From positions 98,425 through 162,424 of the forward strand of contig CAZAYY010000008.1 of NCBI GenBank assembly GCA_964489525.1: a stretch of 64,000 bases of DNA. The letters run 5' to 3'. The stretch is from CAZAYY01 sp964489525 (GTDB taxonomy: Bacteria; Chloroflexota; Anaerolineae; Anaerolineales; JABWBV01). Of the stretch, positions 49,253-56,700 are shown piece by piece. Every line of letters starts with the position of its first letter. The stretch's first letter is position 1. Below the pieces are notes generated by a model that saw nothing but the letters and a program-made list of their open reading frames with translations, did not search any database and was not told the origin of the DNA. A program made the translations under genes and the position numbers.

Positions 49253-50358
49253 TTTTTTTTTACCTGCTCATCTGCGTCATATTCCTGGTTTTCGCCTGCG
49301 CTTTCCTGATCCTCTTGAAGGGTGGGCTGCTGGTAAAGCTGGGAAATGCGCGATTGCAGTTCCTCAGGGCTGATTTGGGTCTGGTTGAATGGGCCGCGCC
49401 GGATGCGGTGGGGCAAGGCCAGTTCGGCTGCCAGGGCAATGTCGCGTTCGGTAATTTGAGTGCGGCCTTCGAAAGCCGCGTGAGCGCGGGCAGTTTTTAG
49501 AATCACCAGGTCACCCCGGTGCCCATCCACCCGCAGTGATGAAGTCAGCGCCGCAATCGAGAGCAGGTCGCGGCGGTTGTATTTCACTTCATCCACAATT
49601 TTGCGGGCTTGGGCAATTTGAGCGGATAATTCTTCATCTTTGCTTTTCCAGGTTTCCTGGAATTTCAGTGGGTTGGTTTCAAAAGCCAGGTTGCGCTCCA
49701 TAATCAGCACACGTTCATAGGCCGCCTGGATGCCCTCAATTTCCACGGATAGCGCAAAGCGGTCCAAAAGCTGCGGGCGCAGGTCCCCCTCTTCTGGGTT
49801 CATGGTGCCAATCAAAATAAAACGGGCCGGGTGGGTGAAGGAAATGCCTTCCCGTTCCACAATGTTCACGCCCATGGCGGCCGAGTCGAGCAGCAGGTCT
49901 ACCACATGGTCATCCAGCAGGTTGACTTCATCAATATAAAGCAGACCGCGGTTGGCGCCTGCCAGGATGCCAGGGTCAAAGTGGCGTTCGCCTTTTTTGA
50001 TGGCTTTTTCAATATCCAAGGTGCCGACAACCCGGTCCTCTGTGGCGCTGACGGGCAGGTCCACAAAGCGGGTGCGCCGCTTGCCCGTTTCCAGCGTTTC
50101 ACCTTGTGCCATGTGGTCTTTAACCCAGTCCGACCAGGTTTGAGGCGAGTTGGGGTCGTCGTTAAAAGGCGAATTGATGAACACTTCAATTTCGGGCAAG
50201 ATCGAAGCCAGGCCGCGAGCCGCAGTAGACTTGGCCGTGCCGCGTTCGCCGCGAATCAAAACGCCGCCGATCCGCTGGTCTACGGCGTTGAGAACCAGGG
50301 CGCGTTTCATGCGCTCTTGTCCAACGATGGCGCTAAATGGGTAAATTACAGAAGGCAT
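49243..50358 (-). CDS. Mg/Co-chelatase AAA+ ATPase subunit (ChlI/BchI-like), short product
   Basis: A 371-residue AAA+ protein of the magnesium/cobalt chelatase family. Walker A is IRGERGTAKSTAARGL, Walker B LLYIDEVNLLDDHVVDLLLD, and the sensor/arginine regions are LIGTMNPEEGDLRPQLLDRF and ALPHRIRRGPFNQ. The last 25 residues are an acidic linker ending in QVKKKGK. In frame, the gene stops just after GTA-AAA-AAA-AAG-GGC-AAG-TAA; a -1 shift on A-AAA-AAG continues into the VWA frame. Stopped and shifted products would give two subunits, as reported for chlD genes. The ATG at 50358 is preferred because homology begins with IYPFSAIVGQERMKRAL. The large ChlH/CobN subunit is not in the window, so the metal is unknown; the neighbouring cobamide genes suggest cobalt. 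Confidence 0.87.
   Translation of the reverse strand: MPSVIYPFSAIVGQERMKRALVLNAVDQRIGGVLIRGERGTAKSTAARGLASILPEIEVFINSPFNDDPNSPQTWSDWVKDHMAQGETLETGKRRTRFVDLPVSATEDRVVGTLDIEKAIKKGERHFDPGILAGANRGLLYIDEVNLLDDHVVDLLLDSAAMGVNIVEREGISFTHPARFILIGTMNPEEGDLRPQLLDRFALSVEIEGIQAAYERVLIMERNLAFETNPLKFQETWKSKDEELSAQIAQARKIVDEVKYNRRDLLSIAALTSSLRVDGHRGDLVILKTARAHAAFEGRTQITERDIALAAELALPHRIRRGPFNQTQISPEELQSRISQLYQQPTLQEDQESAGENQEYDADEQVKKKGK
49252..49258 (-). other. Slippery heptamer A-AAA-AAG, candidate programmed -1 frameshift site
   Basis: Within a run of nine A followed by GGG, the zero-frame codons are AAA-AAA-AAG, so the heptamer A-AAA-AAG is in the register used by dnaX-type -1 shifts. Downstream, GCCGGG (minus strand, 18 bases after the site) can pair with CCCGGC about 40 bases later, and CCTG with CAGG inside it, giving a possible stimulatory stem. 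Confidence 0.65.
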
Positions 50359-50440
50359 GTGTTTTCTCTTTCTTTTCAGATGTCGGGCATTCAGCCTGTT
50401 TATTTGGCAGTTCACCAAAATAAAATCTTACCATAAAAGG

Positions 50441-50469
50441 TTGCCAACTTGGGGCGAACACTGTATAAT
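50441..50469 (+). promoter_or_regulatory. Promoter of the ribosomal protein S1 gene
   Basis: TTGCCA (50441-50446) and a perfect TATAAT (50464-50469) are 17 bases apart, about 40 bases before the ATG. Confidence 0.65.
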
Positions 50470-50507
50470 ACCGTCCATCTTTATCCCAATTGGAGCAAGT
50501 ATTTTTT

Positions 50508-51785
50508 ATGAACCCGAATGACGAGCAAAACGAGCTGGACGCCCCTACCCAACTACCTCAGGACGACCAGCCCCAAATCCCACAGGAGGCAGCTGACACT
50601 CAACCCGATGCGCAAATGGACACCATGGAGTCGCTTCTGGCCGAACAAGAACTGAGCCTGGATTTACCCAAGCCAGGCGAAGTCAAAGATGGTGAAATTG
50701 TCAGCGTGAGCGATAACGAAGTCTTGGTGAGCATTGGTGCAAAATCCGAAGGGATTATCCCAGGCAAAGAACTGCAGCAGCTCGGCGAAGAAGAACGCGC
50801 CCGAGTTGTTTTGGGCGCCAAAGTGAAAGTTCTGGTGGTGACGCCGGAAGATTCCCAGGGCAACCTGATTCTGTCCCTTTCTCGCGCATTCGAAGAAGAA
50901 GATTGGGATAAGGCCAACGAAGTCAAAGAGAAGAACGAAATGTACGAAGGTACAGTGGTTGGCTATAACAAAGGCGGCTTGATTGTCAAATTCGCCCGCC
51001 TGCGCGGTTTTGTGCCCGCTTCTCAAATTAGCCCTGCCCGTCGGGCCCAATTGGGCGCCGGTTCCCCCGATCAGCGCTGGAACAAAATGGTCAACGATAA
51101 AATTCTGGTGCGGATTATGGAAGTGGACCGCGAACGCCGCCGCCTGATTATGTCCGAGATGGCCGCCTTGCAAGAGGCTCGCGAAATCTACAAAGAACGC
51201 CTGCTCGATTCCATCGAAGAAGGCAACGTTATTCGGGGTCGGGTGACCAGCCTGGCTCAGTTCGGCGCTTTTGTGAACATCAACGGGGCAGATGGCCTGG
51301 TACACCTCACCGAGGTCTCCTGGGACCGCATCAAACACCCTGGCGATGTGCTCAAAATTGGCCAGGAAGTGGATGTCAAAGTAATTTCCGTTGACCGCGA
51401 CAGCAAACGCATTGGCCTGTCCATTCGCCAGACCCAGGACGACCCCTGGCCACAGCGCGCTGGGGCTTTCCAGGAAGGCCAGCTTGTCCAGGGCAAAATC
51501 GTTCGCCTGACCAAGTTTGGTGCTTTTGCCCAGTTGGATAACGACGTTGAAGGGCTCATCCACATTTCCGAACTCAGCGAAAAGCGGATTGAGCATCCTA
51601 AAGAAGTCGTTCAGGAAGGCGATGTCCTCACCCTCCGGGTGATTAACATTGACATTCCTCAACGCCGGATTGGCCTGAGCCTGCGCAAAGTTCACTCCCA
51701 ATCCTACGCAGACCTTGACCTGCGCAGAACATTGGAAGAGAGCGGCATGCAGAGCACCGAAGAAGAGAGCGACAAGGCTGAATAA
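50508..51785 (+). CDS. rpsA: 30S ribosomal protein S1 (four S1 domains)
   Basis: A 425-residue S1-family protein. An acidic, Gln/Asp-rich N-terminus (about 1-50) is followed by four S1 RNA-binding domains (about 55-125, 140-215, 235-305 and 320-390), with typical strands GRVTSLAQFGAFVNINGADG and GKIVRLTKFGAFAQLDNDVE. It would help mRNA bind the 30S subunit. Four domains is the short form seen in Gram-positive-type bacteria, against six in E. coli. The ATG at 50508 is used; GGAG lies 12 bases upstream, a long spacing. A strong terminator follows. Confidence 0.92.
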   Translation: MNPNDEQNELDAPTQLPQDDQPQIPQEAADTQPDAQMDTMESLLAEQELSLDLPKPGEVKDGEIVSVSDNEVLVSIGAKSEGIIPGKELQQLGEEERARVVLGAKVKVLVVTPEDSQGNLILSLSRAFEEEDWDKANEVKEKNEMYEGTVVGYNKGGLIVKFARLRGFVPASQISPARRAQLGAGSPDQRWNKMVNDKILVRIMEVDRERRRLIMSEMAALQEAREIYKERLLDSIEEGNVIRGRVTSLAQFGAFVNINGADGLVHLTEVSWDRIKHPGDVLKIGQEVDVKVISVDRDSKRIGLSIRQTQDDPWPQRAGAFQEGQLVQGKIVRLTKFGAFAQLDNDVEGLIHISELSEKRIEHPKEVVQEGDVLTLRVINIDIPQRRIGLSLRKVHSQSYADLDLRRTLEESGMQSTEEESDKAE

Positions 51786-51809
51786 CCCTCCCGTTTCGAA
51801 AAAATCTCG

Positions 51810-51841
51810 GCCCCGCAGCAGCCTGCTGCGGGGCTTTTTTT
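51810..51841 (+). terminator. Rho-independent terminator of rpsA
   Basis: A 12-base GC-rich stem (51810-51821 with 51823-51834) is followed by seven or more T. Confidence 0.85.
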
Positions 51842-51890
51842 CTTCTTATACATTTCTAACGCCAGCGATAAACCAATTGAAAATAAATTC

Positions 51891-51899
51891 TGGTACAAT
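51891..51899 (+). promoter_or_regulatory. Extended -10 promoter of clpC
   Basis: TGGTACAAT matches the extended -10 pattern with one change. TTGAAA at 51877 is too close to serve as a standard -35. No CtsR-like operator is seen. Confidence 0.4.
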
Positions 51900-51968
51900 C
51901 GCGTTATCAGGAAAAATGGCAAATAAGAATTAAGCCTGAATGTCTTTCCTGGCCAAAGGAGGCCGAAA

Positions 51969-54491
51969 TTGTCTGGAATGGATAGACTCACTCAACGAGC
52001 TCGCCGTGTGCTCAGCCTGGCGCACCAGGAAGCGGAGCGGATGCGGCACAACTATATTGGAACTGAACACCTTCTCCTCGGGTTAATTCGCGAGGAGGGA
52101 GGCGTTGCCGGTCGGGTTCTGCGCGAATTCGGCCTTGAGCCCAACCGCGTTCAAGAAATCGTTGAGCGCCTCTCTGGCCCAGGGCAGTACACCGGTGGAA
52201 AAATTGACCTGTCTCCGGGCACCCAGCAGGTGTTGGAGTTCGCGTTTGAAGAAGCCAAGCGCATGGGTCACCACTATATCGGGACGGAGCATATCTTGCT
52301 CGGGTTGGTTCGCTATGGCGATGGGATTGCCCTGAATGTGTTGAACAAGCTGGGCATTACCCCCGAACAAATTCGCCGGCAAACGCGCCGCGTGTTGCAA
52401 GAGACCAGCACCCCCCGCCGCCCTGTGACAGAAAAAGAAGGCGAAACCCGCAAAGAACCGCAGGGTAAAAAAGCCAAAACCCCCCTGGTAGACCAGCTCG
52501 CCGTAGACCTGACCCAGCTTGCTGAGGAAGGTAAGTTGGATGCAGTCATTGGCCGCCAGACGGAAATTGAACGCGTCATTCAAATTCTGGCCCGCCGCAC
52601 CAAAAACAACCCGGCGCTGATTGGCGAGCCAGGCGTGGGCAAAACGGCCATTGTCGAAGGCCTTGCCCAACGCATTATCGAAGGCGATGTTCCCGCCCCT
52701 TTGCTGGACAAGCGTGTTTTGCAGCTTGATGTCGGCTCCCTGGTGGCAGGCACGATGTACCGCGGCCAGTTTGAAGAACGCCTCAAACGCGTCATTGACG
52801 AACTGAAAAAAGCCGAAGCCATCCTTTTTATTGATGAAGTTCACATGCTTGTGGGCGCTGGCGCAGCCGGTTCTTCCGTGGATGCCGCCAATATCCTCAA
52901 ACCAGCGCTCTCGCGCGGCGAACTGCAGGTGATTGGGGCTACCACCCTGGATGAATATCGCAAGCACATTGAAAGCGATGCTGCCCTGGAGCGCCGCTTC
53001 CAGCCCATCCTGGTGGATGAACCTTCTGCCGAAGAAGCCATCGAAATTTTGCACGGCATTCGCAGCGCCTACGAAGAACACCACCGCCTGATGATTTCAG
53101 ACGAAGCTCTTGAGGCGGCGGTTAAACTCTCCTCGCGTTATGTTTCCGAGCGCTTTTTGCCCGACAAGGCAATTGACCTGATTGATGAATCTTCTTCGCG
53201 GGTACGCATGTACAAAAGCCCGGCCGCCAAAATGGCCAAAAAGCTGATCAATGACCTGCGCGAAGCCCGTGAACGCCTGGTGTTTGCTGAAGAACAAGGC
53301 AACTACGAAGAAGCCGAAGACCTGAATGCCCGCATCCAGGAACTGGAAGAAGAACTCGAGCGCATGCGCACTACCTGGGACCGAGCAAACAGCCCTGTGG
53401 TTACCCCGGACGATATCGCCGAAGTGGTTTCCATGTGGACCGGTGTACCCCTCATGCAGCTTGCCCAGCAGGAATCGGAACGCCTGCTCCACATGGAAGA
53501 TGCCCTGCGCCAGGCTATCATTGGTCAGGAAGAAGCGGTTGAAATGATTTCCAAAGCCGTTCGCCGGGCACGCGCCGGGCTGAAAGACCCCCGCCGCCCG
53601 ATTGGTTCGTTCATTTTCCTGGGCCCAACCGGCGTGGGTAAAACCGAACTGACCAAAGCCCTGGCCAGGTTCATGTTTGGCAGTGAAGACGCCCTCATCC
53701 AGTTGGATATGTCGGAATTTATGGAGCGCCACACCGTTTCTCGCCTGGTGGGCGCACCTCCGGGCTATGTTGGCTATGACGATGCCGGCCAGCTCACTGA
53801 GGCCATTCGCCGCCGCCCCTACTCGATTGTCGTCTTTGATGAAATTGAAAAGGCACATCCAGAAGCCCATAACATGCTCCTGCAAATTATGGAAGAAGGC
53901 CATCTTTCCGATGCCCGCGGGCGCAAGGTAGACTTCCGCAATGCCATTATCATCATGACCTCAAACGTGGGCGCTTCGATGATTCGCAATCAGACCTCGC
54001 TTGGCTTTGCCCTCAAGCAAAACGAAGAAAAAGAAGAGCGCGAACAGATGGCTGACATGCGCAAAAAGCTCAATGATGCATTGAAACGGGCTTTCCGGCC
54101 CGAGTTTATCAACCGGGTGGATGCAACCATCATCTTCCGGGCGCTCAACCGCCATGACCTGCACCAAATCGTTTCGCTTGAGCTCAACAAAGTGGCCTCT
54201 CGCCTGGTGGAACACGAAATCACCCTCCAGGCCACCCCCGAAGCCCTTGAACTGCTCTCCGACCTGGGGTTTGACCCCGAAATGGGCGCCCGCCCCTTGC
54301 GCCGTGTCATCCAGCAGAAGATTGAAGACCGCCTCTCCGACACCCTGCTTGGCGGTGAATTTGCCCATGGCTCAACCATTCTGGTGGATGTCGAAACCAC
54401 CACGGGCGAAGATGGCAAGGAAAAGAAAGAAATCATCCTGAAAAGCGTGGCGGTCAACCCCAGCGCCGCTGAAGCGGTCGAAATGGCCTGA
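51969..54491 (+). CDS. clpC: ATP-dependent Clp protease ATP-binding subunit ClpC
   Basis: An 840-residue Hsp100 unfoldase that feeds proteins to ClpP. Two N-terminal Clp repeats (about 1-145) contain HNYIGTEHLLLGLIREEGG and HHYIGTEHILLGLVRYGDG. The first AAA+ domain has Walker A GEPGVGKTA (about 219) and Walker B AILFIDEVHMLVGAG. A UVR/coiled middle domain (about 425-470) identifies ClpC rather than ClpA or ClpB. The second AAA+ domain has GPTGVGKTE (about 551) and VVFDEIEKAHPEAHN. A ClpP-docking loop of the LGF type is seen in TSLGFALKQ. The start is TTG at 51969, because AAAGGAGG is six bases upstream; the ATG at 51978 is spaced too far. No mcsA/mcsB/ctsR genes are present. Confidence 0.95.
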   Translation: MSGMDRLTQRARRVLSLAHQEAERMRHNYIGTEHLLLGLIREEGGVAGRVLREFGLEPNRVQEIVERLSGPGQYTGGKIDLSPGTQQVLEFAFEEAKRMGHHYIGTEHILLGLVRYGDGIALNVLNKLGITPEQIRRQTRRVLQETSTPRRPVTEKEGETRKEPQGKKAKTPLVDQLAVDLTQLAEEGKLDAVIGRQTEIERVIQILARRTKNNPALIGEPGVGKTAIVEGLAQRIIEGDVPAPLLDKRVLQLDVGSLVAGTMYRGQFEERLKRVIDELKKAEAILFIDEVHMLVGAGAAGSSVDAANILKPALSRGELQVIGATTLDEYRKHIESDAALERRFQPILVDEPSAEEAIEILHGIRSAYEEHHRLMISDEALEAAVKLSSRYVSERFLPDKAIDLIDESSSRVRMYKSPAAKMAKKLINDLREARERLVFAEEQGNYEEAEDLNARIQELEEELERMRTTWDRANSPVVTPDDIAEVVSMWTGVPLMQLAQQESERLLHMEDALRQAIIGQEEAVEMISKAVRRARAGLKDPRRPIGSFIFLGPTGVGKTELTKALARFMFGSEDALIQLDMSEFMERHTVSRLVGAPPGYVGYDDAGQLTEAIRRRPYSIVVFDEIEKAHPEAHNMLLQIMEEGHLSDARGRKVDFRNAIIIMTSNVGASMIRNQTSLGFALKQNEEKEEREQMADMRKKLNDALKRAFRPEFINRVDATIIFRALNRHDLHQIVSLELNKVASRLVEHEITLQATPEALELLSDLGFDPEMGARPLRRVIQQKIEDRLSDTLLGGEFAHGSTILVDVETTTGEDGKEKKEIILKSVAVNPSAAEAVEMA

Positions 54492-54557
54492 CCCAGGCAA
54501 AACGACCCACAGGCCTGGTGCCTGGAAGCCTGAATTTTTACCATCGCGATCGCTGCA

Positions 54558-54597
54558 GGGCTGCCCGGGGAAACCCTTCGGGCAGCCCCGTTGTTTA
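54558..54597 (+). terminator. Terminator of clpC
   Basis: Exact ten-base arms GGGCTGCCCG (54558-54567) and CGGGCAGCCC (54579-54588) precede CGTTGTTT, a weak T-tract. Confidence 0.6.
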
Positions 54598-54610
54598 AGA
54601 GGAATGCCAG

Positions 54611-56635
54611 ATGAAAACACACAAACGGATCCTGCTCGGATTACTTGCATTAACTCTGGTTGCGGCCAGTTGGGCTTGCCAGGCCGCCATTGGTGAAGAA
54701 GATGAACCCGCCCCACGGCCCACCCTGCCCGTCACCACGCCCTTGCCCGGTGGTTTTAACCCCGGCGAACGCCCGCAAGGTGAGCCTGTTTTGATTCGGG
54801 GGTTGATTAATTACACATCCCCGTTTTTTGAGGCCTCGCTTTCTACTGGCTTTGTTTTGCTGGAAGACCAGGCCGGGTTCGCCGCCCGGGATGAAGAATT
54901 TCTATTCCCGCTGGCAGGACAGGTGATTGGACCGGTCGAAAAACTCGAAGATGGGGTCCTGGCCTATTCTCTTGCTTTGCCTTCGGTGCCCCAGGGCACC
55001 TGGTTGGATGTGGATAACAACAACCAGGCAGACCAGGGCGTTCAGGTGTTTTCCATCGCCTATTGGTCCAACACCTGGGGCGGCCCCTTTTTGGAAGAAC
55101 GCGACGGCCGGGGCTGGTCGGGCAGTTATGTCTCCACCCGGGTTAACAGCGAGCGCGATGGCGAGATTGAAGGTGGAATTCTGTTGGTTTGGGCCCCAGA
55201 CGACCTTCAATCATTCCCAACGGGCTATGGCGAAGACAACCTTCTCTTCACTGCCGATGACCCCACAACCTCTATTGCTGCCGGCTACAGCCTGGTGGAC
55301 CTGGACCAAACCCCATTTGCAATTACCAAAACCCCCGAACCGGTAATTGACCTGTATGAAGGGGCCGGGTCGGTCAAAGATTTTTCGGATATGGATTATC
55401 TGCCCGCCTTCGATGCCCTTTTTGAGCGGGTTTCGCGTGAATACCCCTTCACCCAGGACAAGCAAATCAACTGGCAGGCGCTTAACGACACATACCGCCC
55501 CATGGTGAACCGCGCCCGCACCCCAACGGCCTTTTACGAGGCGCTGCTGGGCTTTGCCCAATCCATTCCAGATGCTCATGTGGGCATTGCCTTTGACGAT
55601 ACGGTAGCGCCCCGCTATTTTTACGAACGTTATGCCGGCAGTTTTGGCCTGACTCTGGCCGAGTTGAGCGACGGGCGGGTGCTTGTCACCAAAGCTGCTT
55701 ATGGTGAAGCGGGTGAACGGGCTGGCATTCAGGTTGGCGCAGAAATCGTCAGCTGGGATGGCCGCCCGGTTGGCGAGGCAATTGAAGCAGTCTCCCCCTT
55801 CTTGGGACCATACTCCACACCCCACGCCGCCCGCCTGGGAAAACTGCAGTTCCTCACCCGCTACCCGGTCGGGGAAAATGTAGAGGTTTCCTACCGCAAC
55901 CCGGGCCAGGAAACTGCCCAGGCCACCCTGCGCGCCCGCGAAGAGTGGGATTCGCTTTTCGACCAGCTTTTTGCCGAAGACACCCTCTCTTTGCCCGTTG
56001 CGGCCAGCATGCTGCCGGGAGCCAACCTGGGGTACATCAAAATCAACACCTTTCATGATGACTATTACCTGATGGCCAGCCTGTGGGAGCGGGCAATTCG
56101 CCAGCTTAACGAAGCCGGTATTGGCGGCCTGGTGATTGACCTGCGCAGCAACGGTGGGGGCAGCGGCGGCCTGGCGGCCGATTTTGCAGGATATTTTTTC
56201 GCCGAAGAGGTCGAAGTCTACCGCTCCGCCTATTACAACGACCTCACCGGGGTTTTTGAATTCCGCGATACCCCGAACACGCTCAGCCCCGGCCCGCTGT
56301 TTTTCTCTGGCAGGGTGGCTTTGCTGGTTGGCCCGAACTGCATCAGCGCCTGCGAGGGTTTTGCCCACATGGTGCGCCTCAGTTCACAGGCGGTGGTTGT
56401 GGGGCACACGCCCAGTGCCGGGGCGTTTGGGGAGGTTGGGCAGGGCCAGTATGAACTGCCCGGTGGCTTTTCAATGCAGTTTCCCACTGGCCGCCCGGAA
56501 ACGCCCGAGGGCCGCCTGCTGATTGAGGGCATGGGCGTGGTTCCCGATATCCTCGTCCCGGTCACCGAAGCCAGTGCCCTGGGCGCGGTAGACGCAGTCC
56601 TCGAGGCTGCCATCCAGCACCTGGGCGTAAAGTAG
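54611..56635 (+). CDS. Secreted S41-family peptidase with PDZ domain
   Basis: A 674-residue exported protein. The signal peptide ends in LVAASWACQA; the Cys could be lipidated, but Trp at -2 makes the lipobox atypical. A beta-rich N-terminal region (about 40-240) precedes a helical segment, a PDZ-like part (GERAGIQVGAEIVSWDGRPV) and the S41 core (about 470-660). The core has LVIDLRSNGGGSGGLAADFA, the nucleophile segment PNCISACEGFAHMV and VVVGHTPSAGAFGEVG. In C-terminal processing proteases the last motif carries a catalytic Lys, which is missing here, so it is more like tricorn/IRBP-type S41 proteins. AGAGGA precedes the ATG. The target is unknown. Confidence 0.86.
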   Translation: MKTHKRILLGLLALTLVAASWACQAAIGEEDEPAPRPTLPVTTPLPGGFNPGERPQGEPVLIRGLINYTSPFFEASLSTGFVLLEDQAGFAARDEEFLFPLAGQVIGPVEKLEDGVLAYSLALPSVPQGTWLDVDNNNQADQGVQVFSIAYWSNTWGGPFLEERDGRGWSGSYVSTRVNSERDGEIEGGILLVWAPDDLQSFPTGYGEDNLLFTADDPTTSIAAGYSLVDLDQTPFAITKTPEPVIDLYEGAGSVKDFSDMDYLPAFDALFERVSREYPFTQDKQINWQALNDTYRPMVNRARTPTAFYEALLGFAQSIPDAHVGIAFDDTVAPRYFYERYAGSFGLTLAELSDGRVLVTKAAYGEAGERAGIQVGAEIVSWDGRPVGEAIEAVSPFLGPYSTPHAARLGKLQFLTRYPVGENVEVSYRNPGQETAQATLRAREEWDSLFDQLFAEDTLSLPVAASMLPGANLGYIKINTFHDDYYLMASLWERAIRQLNEAGIGGLVIDLRSNGGGSGGLAADFAGYFFAEEVEVYRSAYYNDLTGVFEFRDTPNTLSPGPLFFSGRVALLVGPNCISACEGFAHMVRLSSQAVVVGHTPSAGAFGEVGQGQYELPGGFSMQFPTGRPETPEGRLLIEGMGVVPDILVPVTEASALGAVDAVLEAAIQHLGVK

Positions 56636-56648
56636 ATGATGAAACCCT

Positions 56649-56657
56649 TGGTATAAT
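56649..56657 (+). promoter_or_regulatory. Extended -10 promoter of the S9 peptidase gene
   Basis: TGGTATAAT is a perfect extended -10 lying 43 bases before the TTG start. Confidence 0.5.
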
Positions 56658-56700
56658 CAATTATCAAGGCGCTGCCTGAGAAAACCCGGAGGAAAAGCTG

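Noticed and set aside
50664..51701. 345-residue minus-strand open frame opposite ribosomal protein S1
   Set aside because: S1 domains are clear on the plus strand, and the antisense frame has no motifs or ribosome-binding site.
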